From Blautia glucerasea (GTDB lineage: Bacteria > Bacillota > Clostridia > Lachnospirales > Lachnospiraceae): a DNA stretch of 64,000 nucleotides. The notes under the pieces are model-generated. The model was not told the origin of the DNA. It saw nothing but the letters and a program-made list of their open reading frames with translations, and ran no database searches. Of this stretch, positions 18,698-26,844 are shown one piece after another; position 1 is the first letter of the stretch; every line of letters begins with the position of its first letter. The stretch is taken from assembly GCF_020537505.1 (NCBI RefSeq), contig NZ_JAJBMO010000012.1, positions 33,377-97,376 on the forward strand, written 5' to 3'. A program made the position numbers and the translations under genes.

Positions 18698-18898
18698 TTA
18701 GTTTCCTCCATGTATTTGCATCCGGCCTCTGAATTCTATTCCCAGTCGGTCTCCGCCATATACCGCTATATCTATATCGCTTCTTTCTGTATTGTTTCCC
18801 CTTGCACGCGATCCAAACAATATAACTTTTCTGACAGAATACCTCTTAGCAAACGTTACAATATCTTTTACAACCCTTTCCGGAAGATCATAGCCCAT
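18698..18898 (-). CDS. Short MNT-type nucleotidyltransferase domain, probably truncated
   Basis: A 66-residue protein with the minimal nucleotidyltransferase signature: VRKVILFGSRARGNNTERSDIDIAVYGG, containing the GSRARG loop and the SDIDIAV metal-binding Asp pair. Complete MNT proteins of MNT/HEPN toxin-antitoxin pairs run to about 95-110 residues and include a third acidic residue that is missing here; the tail RLGIEFRGRMQIHGGN looks aberrant. No HEPN partner is adjacent. Start at MGYDLPERVVKDI behind GGAGGC. It follows a TetR gene by 43 bases in the same direction. Probably a decaying fragment or an unusually short antitoxin-like protein. Confidence 0.6.
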   Translation of the reverse strand: MGYDLPERVVKDIVTFAKRYSVRKVILFGSRARGNNTERSDIDIAVYGGDRLGIEFRGRMQIHGGN

Positions 18899-18941
18899 AC
18901 TTTGCCGCCTCCATTTCCTGTAAATACAGTCAAATGATATT

Positions 18942-19514
18942 TTATAGTTCTTCTGGAGCATTCTTTCCCATCATAATCAAATAGACTTCGTGTACGATCA
19001 TATCCAGATTCTTCGTATCCTCCGGTGTCCAGTCCTGAAAAATACCAAAGATAGCATGGCTGTGGTAACGGAGGATCAGTTTCAGCTCCTGGCGGCTGTA
19101 GTTCCGGTACAGATTTTCTTCCTCTACAATGCTCTCAAACAACTCGTAGGTTCCTTGCATAAGAGTTTGTTCCAGTTCTTTTCCATAATTACTTTCTATT
19201 CCTTTTCGCACTTCGGGTATAGCATTGATGGCAAAAACAAACAGATACTTCAGCGCTGCTTCTGCGCCGCCCTGCTCTTTGCACGCCTCTAGCAGCCGCC
19301 TGGTTCCCTGCTTTATGCTCCACTGAATCAGATCCGGTATTCCTTCGAAATGGTAGTAAAATGCCTGCCTGGTGATCTGGCACTCTTCCACAATGTCCTT
19401 TACTGTAAGCTTCTTTACTTTTTTCTCCAGAATCAGCTTACGGGCTGCTTCTGCGATGATCTCTTTCATGTCCATATGCTGTGGTTCTCTTTCCTTTATC
19501 TGGTGTTGAATCAT
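18942..19514 (-). CDS. TetR-family transcriptional regulator
   Basis: A 190-residue regulator. The N-terminal TetR helix-turn-helix is MKEIIAEAARKLILEKKVKKLTVKDIVEECQITRQAFYYHFEGIPDLIQW, with the family's AFYYHF recognition helix. The C-terminal ligand/dimer domain includes LRYHSHAIFGIFQDW, similar to TetR_C regulators of the DhaS/YbiH-like type. Start choice is uncertain: Met at 19514 or the internal MDMKEII, since neither has a strong ribosome site. The target is not evident; the adjacent membrane protein gene is 183 bases upstream in the same direction. Confidence 0.8.
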   Translation of the reverse strand: MIQHQIKEREPQHMDMKEIIAEAARKLILEKKVKKLTVKDIVEECQITRQAFYYHFEGIPDLIQWSIKQGTRRLLEACKEQGGAEAALKYLFVFAINAIPEVRKGIESNYGKELEQTLMQGTYELFESIVEEENLYRNYSRQELKLILRYHSHAIFGIFQDWTPEDTKNLDMIVHEVYLIMMGKNAPEEL

Positions 19515-19625
19515 AAACAGTCTCTAATTCTTATACCTTAATAGCTACATGCAAATCATATTATCGGCAACAACGACTAACTACAGCTCATACAATTTCA
19601 CAGGTTATATATCTTTAACAATTTT

Positions 19626-19681
19626 CCCACTGCATTTTCCTATGACGCTTATACCCACTGCATTTTCCAATGATGCTTATA
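19626..19681. repeat. 28-bp tandem duplication
   Basis: Two adjacent 28-base copies starting CCCACTGCATTTTCC at 19626 and 19654, differing at two positions. It lies between the TetR and membrane protein genes. No function evident. Confidence 0.8.
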
Positions 19682-19697
19682 TTCATACTTTGAGTTT

Positions 19698-20351
19698 CTA
19701 ATTTGACTCTTCTGAATCTGCAATATCTTCCTCATCTACAGTATCTTGTTTCTCTGGTACCACTGCATCTTCTCGCGCCTGCAGAGCGGCTCTCTCACGA
19801 ATGCTCTTCTTCGGGGTAGCCGGTTGAGATTGCTGGGAGGATTTCTTCCTGGCTGGGTCTACTGCAAATTTGCGTTCCGGATCAGCCTTGGCAACTTTGC
19901 CTAAACGGGTGGCACCCCAAAGTAAAAACAGCGGAAGTACAATGGCTGTAAAAAGAAGCCCCAGATTCATCAATCCTGTAAAAAACAGAATTACCTGCAT
20001 GACAATCTCTGTTATAAGAAGAGATATAGCCAGTTTCACAGAAAATTTGCTTTTATCTACTCTGTTGGAATTCCTTACAGATAGAAAACCAACTACAACT
20101 TCCCAGATTCCTACTGCAATAAAACAAATACCAATCCCTTTCAGAAGTCCACTTCCCACTCCGGCATTCTCAAGGAGTTCTACATACTCTGCTGTTCCCT
20201 TGTCTGCTTCCAGAGCTGTCATAAAGAAATTGATTCCATACATGATCGTGGAGGTAATGGCTGAAAACATCAGGAAAATACCACCAAACATCAGACACAT
20301 CCTGCCATTCATCGCCTGCCGTGTCACCTTCATCCTCTCAAATTGATCCAT
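19698..20351 (-). CDS. Membrane protein of unknown function with four hydrophobic segments
   Basis: A 217-residue protein not assigned to a family. Hydrophobic segments: MCLMFGGIFLMFSAITSTIMYGINFFM, GLLKGIGICFIAVGIWEVVVGFL, LAISLLITEIVMQVILFFTGL and LGLLFTAIVLPLFLLWGATRL. A hydrophilic, charged and probably disordered C-terminal tail follows (about 150-217) with acidic end VDEEDIADSEESN. ATG at 20351 is seven bases after GGAAGG; an in-frame TTG two codons upstream is less likely. Nothing in the neighbourhood reveals its job. Confidence 0.7.
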   Translation of the reverse strand: MDQFERMKVTRQAMNGRMCLMFGGIFLMFSAITSTIMYGINFFMTALEADKGTAEYVELLENAGVGSGLLKGIGICFIAVGIWEVVVGFLSVRNSNRVDKSKFSVKLAISLLITEIVMQVILFFTGLMNLGLLFTAIVLPLFLLWGATRLGKVAKADPERKFAVDPARKKSSQQSQPATPKKSIRERAALQAREDAVVPEKQDTVDEEDIADSEESN

Positions 20352-20491
20352 AATCAAACCTTCCTCTCTTTTTTGTAAACCAACAAAAACACAATTTTAA
20401 TATTAGTCTAACATATCATTTTTCGTTATTCAATGTACAGATTCCTGTTCGTGTAACAAACATTATGGGTTACGATTCTCGATCTTCGCAG

Positions 20492-20665
20492 AAACACGCT
20501 CTAGAGCGTGTTTGAAAAAGGCTTTCTGCAAGATGTGCGTCACAGTTTGTGGGAAATTTTGTCCGGATGAGGGCGCCGTAGCGGGCTACGGCAACCGAAT
20601 TCGGGCAAAATCTCCCGCAAAATGGGGCGTGCAGATTGCGGGAATGATTTTTCAAACAGGCTCTA
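20492..20665. mobile_element. Full-length MITE-like inverted-repeat element with an abutting partial end
   Basis: A 160-bp element (20504-20663) bounded by TA on both sides. Terminal inverted repeats are GAGCGTGTTTGAAAAA and TTTTTCAAACAGGCTC, extending imperfectly for about 40 bases. An internal GCCGTAGC/GCTACGGC hairpin sits in the middle. A right-end fragment AAACACGCTC (20492-20501) directly precedes it through the same TA. No transposase is encoded, so it would depend on one in trans; TA flanks suggest IS630/mariner-like mobilisation (inference). Confidence 0.85.
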
Positions 20666-20760
20666 GCTTAATAATTACCTTTACTTTCCAGATTCAGCTT
20701 TATATAATGTATTAGAGTGTGTTTGACACACAAGTTACATGTGAAAGGCAGGTTTTACCA

Positions 20761-21450
20761 ATGAACTGCAATAAAAAAGATCTTTTACTTTATGCCGTTA
20801 CTGACCGCAGCTGGTTAAATGGCAGAACTTTATATGATCAGGTCGAAGAAGCCTTAAAAGGTGGGGCTACTTTCATTCAGCTACGCGAAAAAACTCTGGA
20901 TACAGATAGTTTTCGTAAAGAAGCTGCGGAAATCAAAGAGTTATGTGCGCGCTATCATGTACCATTCGTGATCAATGACAATGTAGAAATTGCAAAAGAA
21001 ATCAATGCCGATGGCGTTCATGTAGGGCAGGAGGATATGGCTGCTGGTAATGCCAGAGCCATCCTCGGTTCTGACAAAATCATCGGCGTTTCTGCGCATA
21101 CAGTTGAAGAGGCTGTTCTTGCTGAAAAAAATGGCGCAGATTATCTGGGAGTAGGTGCCGCATTCCAAACCGGAACCAAAAAAGATGCCGGCAATATCAG
21201 CCATGAAACTATAAAACAAATATGTGAGGCTGTAAATATTCCCGTTATTGCTATCGGTGGAATTACACATGACAATGTAATGGAGCTGGCTGGAAGCGGT
21301 ATCTGCGGAATTGCAGTTGTAAGTGCCATCTTTGCAGCTGAAGATATTACAAAAGCAACCAGAGAGCTTAAAGAGCTTACTCTCAAAATGAAAGATTCTA
21401 CTTGTATTTCCAAAGACAATGCATCTTCCAGGAAAGGAATTTCATGTTAA
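20761..21450 (+). CDS. thiE: Thiamine-phosphate synthase
   Basis: Couples the pyrimidine HMP-PP with the thiazole phosphate to give thiamine phosphate. TIM-barrel protein of 229 residues with the family motifs LYAVTDRSWL, GGATFIQLREKTLD, FVINDNVEIAKEINADGVHVGQED, IGVSAHTVEEA, GADYLGVGAAFQTGTKKDA (phosphate/pyrophosphate loop) and VIAIGGI. The ATG at 20761 is chosen over one at 20719 because a GGCAGG site precedes it and homology starts there. The last codons overlap the downstream HAD gene. No TPP riboswitch was seen between the preceding MITE-like element and the start. No other thi genes are present. Confidence 0.95.
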   Translation: MNCNKKDLLLYAVTDRSWLNGRTLYDQVEEALKGGATFIQLREKTLDTDSFRKEAAEIKELCARYHVPFVINDNVEIAKEINADGVHVGQEDMAAGNARAILGSDKIIGVSAHTVEEAVLAEKNGADYLGVGAAFQTGTKKDAGNISHETIKQICEAVNIPVIAIGGITHDNVMELAGSGICGIAVVSAIFAAEDITKATRELKELTLKMKDSTCISKDNASSRKGISC

Positions 21451-22103
21451 GGGGTGTCATCTGGGATCTGGATGGTACGATTCTGGATTCTATGTCAGCC
21501 TGGGATCATGTAGGCGAAAATTACCTGCGAAGCCAGGGAATTGAACCTGAACCGAATCTGGATGAAGCAATCGCCACTATGAGTCTCCACCAGGCAGCTG
21601 ACTATTTTATTGAGCACTATGGTGTAAAACAGACCCGAGATGAATTGATCAAGAGTGCTGTAGCAATTGTAGATGATTTCTACCGCTATGAAGCTCAGCT
21701 GAAGCCTCATCTGAAAGAATTTCTGGCTCAGCTTCATGAGACCGGAGTCAAAATGTGTATTGCCACTGCTACAGAGCGCTCCCTCGTGGAAGCTGCCCTG
21801 GCACGTTGCAGAGTGCTTGACTATTTCAGCGAAATCTTTACCTGCTCCTCTGTGGGTGCCGGAAAGGACGAACCAACCATTTATCGGGAAGCCTTGAAAT
21901 TTCTTGGTACTGACCGAACCAATACCATGGTCTTTGAAGATTCTCTTCATGCCCTTACTACAGCTAAGAAAGATGGCTTCTATACCACTGCTGTGTACGA
22001 CTCTCATGAAGAAAATCAAGAGGAAATACAGCGTCTGGCAAACTGTAGAATTCATGATTACGGTGAGCCGGAAGAGTTTATTGATTTTACAAAAAATCTA
22101 TAG
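21444..22103 (+). CDS. HAD-superfamily phosphatase coupled to thiE
   Basis: A 219-residue HAD subfamily IA hydrolase of the beta-phosphoglucomutase/phosphatase type. Motif I is GVIWDLDGTILDS, the cap domain is helical, motif II is IATATE, motif III Lys is in GAGKDEPTIYREAL, and motif IV is MVFEDSLHALTTAKKDGF. Its ATG lies inside the last codons of thiE (seven-base overlap), with AGGAAAGGAA upstream, so translation is coupled. This makes a thiamine-pathway substrate such as thiamine phosphate plausible, but HAD enzymes are too promiscuous to say. A terminator follows. Confidence 0.85.
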   Translation: MLRGVIWDLDGTILDSMSAWDHVGENYLRSQGIEPEPNLDEAIATMSLHQAADYFIEHYGVKQTRDELIKSAVAIVDDFYRYEAQLKPHLKEFLAQLHETGVKMCIATATERSLVEAALARCRVLDYFSEIFTCSSVGAGKDEPTIYREALKFLGTDRTNTMVFEDSLHALTTAKKDGFYTTAVYDSHEENQEEIQRLANCRIHDYGEPEEFIDFTKNL

Positions 22104-22116
22104 AACTTTTTATTTT

Positions 22117-22148
22117 TCGGGAAGCTTAATTGCTTCCCGATATTCTTT
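22117..22148 (+). terminator. Intrinsic terminator of the thiE-HAD operon
   Basis: TCGGGAAGC (22117-22125) pairs with GCTTCCCGA (22132-22140) around a six-base loop, followed by a T-rich tail. Confidence 0.8.
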
Positions 22149-22194
22149 ATTCAACCAAGTATCTACTACATTGACGCAGGATGATTTCTTCATA

Positions 22195-22303
22195 TGCAAG
22201 ATGGAGGAAGGAGCCGTAGCGAGCTACGGCAACTGAATTCGGGCAAAATATACCGCAAAGTGGAGCGTACAGATTGCGGGAATGATTTTTCAAACAGATT
22301 CTA
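22195..22303. mobile_element. 5'-truncated MITE-like element ending at the sbcC stop codon
   Basis: Right two thirds of the 160-bp element, with the internal GCCGTAGC/GCTACGGC hairpin and right end TTTTTCAAACAGATTC (22286-22301) followed by TA. The minus-strand TAG stop of sbcC is formed by this TA plus the terminal base of the element. The left terminal repeat is absent. Confidence 0.8.
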
Positions 22304-25300
22304 GCTTATCTGCCACTTCACATGACTTCCCTTCTCGTCTTTGCTGACGATTAGCTGATCTTCAATCTCCTGCTTCAGCTCGGTCACATGAGAAATAATT
22401 CCAATCAGCTTGCTTCCTCCCGCCAGTTCCTGAAGAACCTTTACCGCCTGTTCTCTGGAATGCTCATCAAGGGAACCGAAGCCTTCATCCACAAACATTA
22501 CATCAAGATGTATCGCTGCAGAACTCTCCTGGATCTGATCTGCCATTCCAAGTGCCAATGCCAGGGCTGCCATAAAGGATTCTCCTCCGGAAAGGGTACG
22601 GACTTCACGCTCTTTGCCGGTAACATTAGAATATACCATAAGATCCAGACCACGATTCTTGCCTTTCCCCGCATTCTCCTCGTCTACCATACGAAGCTCA
22701 AACTGTCCGGCAGACATATCTGCAAAACGGCGATTGGCCGCATAAAGAATCTTCTCCAGGTAATATCTCTGCACATAGGTTTCAAGATCCATACGGTTTC
22801 CAGATATATTTCCAGACAACAGCTTATAAAGAGTTTCCAGTTTGGTATGCTTTTCAATGATCTTGCCCCGCTTCTCCATCTGGGGACTAAGAATATCATA
22901 TGCCCCTTTATCAGCTTTATACTGTTCTTTATAAAGATCCAGCTTCGTCTGGGTCTGAAGCCGTATTTTCTCAGCTTCCTCCATCTGGGACTTCGCAGCT
23001 TCCAGATCTGGCTTGCTCCTGCCATCTATGGCTTTTCCAGCTGTTTCTGCAGTGGTCTGTGCGGCTAGTTTTTTTCGCTGCCAGCTATCTGCTTCTTTTT
23101 GCAAAAGCTCCGCTGTTTCACGGGTATAGTTCTCTGCTATATCCGCCCATTCTGCCTCTGTCATATTCTTCTCATTCATCAGAGTCTGATAAAAGGCCTG
23201 CCGCTCCTGGTAAAGCTTCTGGTGATCCGGAAGCTCCCCTTCAAATCGCTTAATCAGGCTGGTACAGTTAACCAGCTCTTCAGAAGACGCTTTTTCTTTC
23301 TTTTCAGCTTCCTTGGAAGCAGCTTCTGCAGCTTTCCATTTTTCTTTTGCCTGGTTAAACTCTGTCATAGCTGCCTCTTCTGATGGGTATTCCCGGGAAT
23401 CATTCAGCTGCTTCAGAAGAGCTTCTGCGCTCTTGGCTGACGCAGCTGCCGCAGTCAGCTTTTGTCCACATTCCTCTACGGCAGTTTTTCCTGATTTCTT
23501 CTGCTCTTCTACCTGTCCCAAAGCATCCTGAAGATTACGCAATGTTTTCTGGGCTGTATTAAGTCTTATACCCTCTTCCTGCAATAAAGTTTTCCAGGCT
23601 CCAAGAAGTGTTTGTATCTGCTTCAGCAAGGCATTCCAATTACACTCTTTATCCGCCATCTGATTCAGAGCTGCACCAGTGCCTTCGGAATTTCTGCTCT
23701 CCTGGAATTTTTTTATATTGTCTCCCAAAGAATCAAATACTTTCAGCATTCCAGCTTCCGGAAACTGCTCATGATCATTTAAAATACGCGTGCACAGCTT
23801 CCTTCCTGTCTCTTCCAAAAGTCGTTCTTTTTCTGCAACTATATCTACGGCTGACCTTACTTCACCGGCAGACTGTTCCTGCCTGTTTCGAAGCTCAGAA
23901 ACTTCTTTTTCTGCCAGCTCCAATTGCTCACGGGTAAGATCTCTATGAAGGGTAGAAGCTATACATGGATTCGGATGTTCTATTGCGCCGCATACAGGAC
24001 ATGGTTTCCCCGGCTGAAGTTCTCGCGCCAGAAAACCAGCCTGCTCATCCAGAAAAATTCTCCGCATAGACTCATATTCCTGGCTCTTTGCGTCATATCT
24101 GGTTCTATTCTTCTGGTATGTCTCTCGTGCTTTCTTCGCCAGTTTTTTCTGTGTTTCTACACCTTTAAGAAGGTCTTCCGTTTCTTGTACTTCAATGCCA
24201 AGTACTTCCAGTTCCTGATTTTTCCCTTTCCAGACAGCAATTTTCTCATTAGTGTCGGTCAGCTTCTCTGACTGAGCCCTCCAGTCTGCTTCCTGCTTCT
24301 CTATTTTCTCCAGATCTTCTCTGGCTTTGCGGTCTGCGGCCTGCGCTGCGGTCAGATTTTGCTGGCTGGTCTTTACACTTTTTTCTGCTTCCTTGATCTG
24401 CTTAAGGAGCTTCACCTCTTTATTTACACGCTCATAAATAGTGGTGTATGCTTTAAGTTCCTTCTCCGCTGTTTCTTTCGCAGCCTTCGCTGTCCAAATG
24501 GCAGATTGTGACTGTTCCTTTAATAAAGGAACGTGTTCCTGCTGCTCCTTTAAGGCACTCTCACAGGTCTGCATATTATGCAAGGCATCCTGACAGCGTA
24601 CGTATTCACCTTTTATTTCGTATGCTTTCTTAATTTTCTCTGACAGGATGGTCTTTTCCCCTATTTGTGTTTCCGTTTTCCCACATTCAGAGAGCTGAAC
24701 CTCAGCGGTTTCCAGCTGCGCATATAAATTCATCAGCTGAATGGAACTGTTGTAGATATCCCTTTTTTCGTCACGGAGTTTTGATGCGGATTGTAATTCT
24801 TTCGAGGTAAAATTCACACTTTTCTCCAGTGTTCTGCATAGCTCTCCCAGATGCTCCAGGAAGCAATCCATCACTACAATTTCACCATTCAAAACCTGCT
24901 TTTTTAACCCTTCTATTTCCTGCCACTGGTCATATTCCTGGGGAATTACCACATGAGCAGCTTCGGTCTGACAGGCCGTCTTAATCTGCGCAATATCTTT
25001 CTCCAATGCACGCTTGCGGTTCATCAGCTCATCCACAATATTCTGGTAAAGTTCCGTGTTAAATAACTTCCGAAAGATTACTTTCTTATCGTCAGACTTC
25101 GCACGAAGAAGCTCCATAAATTCCCCCTGTGCGATCATGGCTACCTGCATAAACTGGCTTTTGGTAAGACCGAGGATCTCTCCCAGCTTACTGTCGGCTT
25201 CCTTCTGGGGATATTCGGTACCATCCGGCATGATCAGACTGACAGAACCGGCAACTTCACGGCTACCCGTATTCTTCCCAGCGCCTCTTGTGAGAAGCTT

Positions 25301-25612
25301 CAGATGCCTTGGGACACGCCGCACTGTATAAAGCTGGCAATCCGCTCCTGTCCCTTCTGAAAAAACAAGTTCTACAAATGGCTCTACATTCAGCTCCACA
25401 TACTGGCTCTGCAGTACAACGCCCTCTTTCTTATTGGTACTGGAGCTCGCCTCGCCGTAAAGAGCAAACACAATGGCATCAAATATAGTTGTCTTTCCTG
25501 CACCGGTATCTCCCGTTACAAGAAACAAATTCTGATTAGGTTCCCGAAAATCAATCTGTGTCAGTTTTCCGTAGGAGCCAAATGCCTGCATCGTAAGTTT
25601 CACAGGTCTCAT
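22301..25612 (-). CDS. sbcC: SbcC, ATPase subunit of the SbcCD DNA repair nuclease
   Basis: SMC-like ATPase (1103 residues) that with SbcD cleaves hairpins and protein-blocked DNA ends and can remove palindromes. N-terminal Walker A is VTGDTGAGKTTIFDAIVFALYGE (about 35-55). Two very long coiled coils flank the zinc hook PGKPCPVCGAIEHPNP (about 541; CPVC motif). The C-terminal half has the ABC signature LSGGESFMAALALALGMADQIQ (about 1007) and Walker B DVMFVDEGFGSLDE. The start at MRPVKLTMQAFGSYGK (25612) has AGGAGGTGA upstream and overlaps the sbcD stop by four bases. Its stop codon coincides with the junction of a MITE-like element, so the last residues may have been changed by that insertion. 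Confidence 0.95.
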   Translation of the reverse strand: MRPVKLTMQAFGSYGKLTQIDFREPNQNLFLVTGDTGAGKTTIFDAIVFALYGEASSSTNKKEGVVLQSQYVELNVEPFVELVFSEGTGADCQLYTVRRVPRHLKLLTRGAGKNTGSREVAGSVSLIMPDGTEYPQKEADSKLGEILGLTKSQFMQVAMIAQGEFMELLRAKSDDKKVIFRKLFNTELYQNIVDELMNRKRALEKDIAQIKTACQTEAAHVVIPQEYDQWQEIEGLKKQVLNGEIVVMDCFLEHLGELCRTLEKSVNFTSKELQSASKLRDEKRDIYNSSIQLMNLYAQLETAEVQLSECGKTETQIGEKTILSEKIKKAYEIKGEYVRCQDALHNMQTCESALKEQQEHVPLLKEQSQSAIWTAKAAKETAEKELKAYTTIYERVNKEVKLLKQIKEAEKSVKTSQQNLTAAQAADRKAREDLEKIEKQEADWRAQSEKLTDTNEKIAVWKGKNQELEVLGIEVQETEDLLKGVETQKKLAKKARETYQKNRTRYDAKSQEYESMRRIFLDEQAGFLARELQPGKPCPVCGAIEHPNPCIASTLHRDLTREQLELAEKEVSELRNRQEQSAGEVRSAVDIVAEKERLLEETGRKLCTRILNDHEQFPEAGMLKVFDSLGDNIKKFQESRNSEGTGAALNQMADKECNWNALLKQIQTLLGAWKTLLQEEGIRLNTAQKTLRNLQDALGQVEEQKKSGKTAVEECGQKLTAAAASAKSAEALLKQLNDSREYPSEEAAMTEFNQAKEKWKAAEAASKEAEKKEKASSEELVNCTSLIKRFEGELPDHQKLYQERQAFYQTLMNEKNMTEAEWADIAENYTRETAELLQKEADSWQRKKLAAQTTAETAGKAIDGRSKPDLEAAKSQMEEAEKIRLQTQTKLDLYKEQYKADKGAYDILSPQMEKRGKIIEKHTKLETLYKLLSGNISGNRMDLETYVQRYYLEKILYAANRRFADMSAGQFELRMVDEENAGKGKNRGLDLMVYSNVTGKEREVRTLSGGESFMAALALALGMADQIQESSAAIHLDVMFVDEGFGSLDEHSREQAVKVLQELAGGSKLIGIISHVTELKQEIEDQLIVSKDEKGSHVKWQIS

Positions 25613-26760
25613 TTCGTCACCTCCTGTACTGTATTGATAATATCCTGAAGAATTTCCTGCTCTTCCATGTCCGTATTTCCCAGGAACTGGCAGCAAAGCT
25701 CAAAAGGATTCAGCTCACGCTCGCCAGAAGTGCGTCTGGTATAGTCTGCCTGCCGTATTGTCTCACGACGTATCTCCAGAAGTCCAGGAAATGCCAGACG
25801 CAGACGGTCCTGCATATCAATCACATCCAGATCTACTTTGTCTGTAAGAATTATTGTCACGTAGTCTCTACAGCTCTGTGCCAGAACACTCTCCAAATCG
25901 CCTTTGATCACCTTTATCTGACGCAATGGTTCCAATGGAATTACTTCTGTGGTAATTTCGTCTTTTTGCTTTATGTCAACCATTATAATTCCCTTATTCT
26001 GACCTGCTTCACTTACAGAACATGCCAGAGGGGTTCCACAATAACGGTAAAACTCACTGTCAACTTTCATTGGCTTGTGAATATGTCCCAACGCCGCATA
26101 GTCAAATTTCTGCAAAATATCAGCAGATACCTGGTCAATATTTCCCACAGTACGGATCTCTGAATCCATTCGCTCTACTTCTTCTACATTCTCCCCTACC
26201 GACAAATAAAACTGATGGCTGACCAGAATATTTCTCTGGGTTATGTCAACCTGTTCACGTTCTATCAATCTGTGGATCGTATCATTGTAAGAAAGATTGT
26301 TTCCATTCTCGTCTGTACCAGTGATCATCTTCACCATGGAAGGCTTCACAAAGGGAAGCAGATAAAAGTTCACTGGACCATATTCATCCTGGAGCACTAC
26401 TTTCTCAATGTGATCTTCTTCTGTCTGAGGCGGCATTCCGATCATATATATCTTCTGGCGGTCAAGTACACTCCGAAAGCAATTCACACGGGGCGCGCTG
26501 TCGTGGTTTCCGCTGATCATCATAATCACAGAATCTGGAACTGCTTTTCGCAGCTTTCCGATAAAATGATCAAACACCTCCACCGCTTCTGCTGACGGAA
26601 CTGCTTTGTCATAGATATCCCCTGCGATCACGATCGCATCAGGTGCTTTCTCTGCGGCCTTCTGAATTATTTGATCCAGTATATATTCCTGATCTTCTCT
26701 GAGATCACGATTAATTAACTTCAAACCAATGTGTAAATCTGATAAGTGAAATATTCTCAT
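25609..26760 (-). CDS. sbcD: SbcD, nuclease subunit of SbcCD
   Basis: Mn-dependent phosphoesterase (383 residues), Mre11-type. Metal-binding motifs in order: FHLSDLHIG (start), VIAGDIYDKAVPS, MMISGNHDSAPRV, a histidine in RNILVSHQF, and DYAALGHIHKP. The C-terminal part is the usual capping region. Its stop overlaps the sbcC start (ATGA), so the two are made in equal amounts. GGGGAACGG precedes the ATG. An 84-base gap separates it from the upstream J-domain gene, with no terminator seen, so a three-gene operon is likely. Confidence 0.95.
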   Translation of the reverse strand: MRIFHLSDLHIGLKLINRDLREDQEYILDQIIQKAAEKAPDAIVIAGDIYDKAVPSAEAVEVFDHFIGKLRKAVPDSVIMMISGNHDSAPRVNCFRSVLDRQKIYMIGMPPQTEEDHIEKVVLQDEYGPVNFYLLPFVKPSMVKMITGTDENGNNLSYNDTIHRLIEREQVDITQRNILVSHQFYLSVGENVEEVERMDSEIRTVGNIDQVSADILQKFDYAALGHIHKPMKVDSEFYRYCGTPLACSVSEAGQNKGIIMVDIKQKDEITTEVIPLEPLRQIKVIKGDLESVLAQSCRDYVTIILTDKVDLDVIDMQDRLRLAFPGLLEIRRETIRQADYTRRTSGERELNPFELCCQFLGNTDMEEQEILQDIINTVQEVTK

Positions 26761-26844
26761 AAACCGTTCCCCATTCTTATCTTCTCAAAATTCCAGTTAA
26801 ACTATATATTTACCGATTGCATATATAAAACCAACTTCATAGCC

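Noticed and set aside
20470..20655. Small frames beginning MKNHSRNLHAP at 20655 and 38620 and inside 46219
   Set aside because: They are translations of the MITE-like repeat. They recur only because the DNA recurs, and there is no ribosome site.
20666..20760. TPP riboswitch upstream of thiE
   Set aside because: No conserved CTGAGA or ACCTGA core was found between the MITE-like element and thiE.
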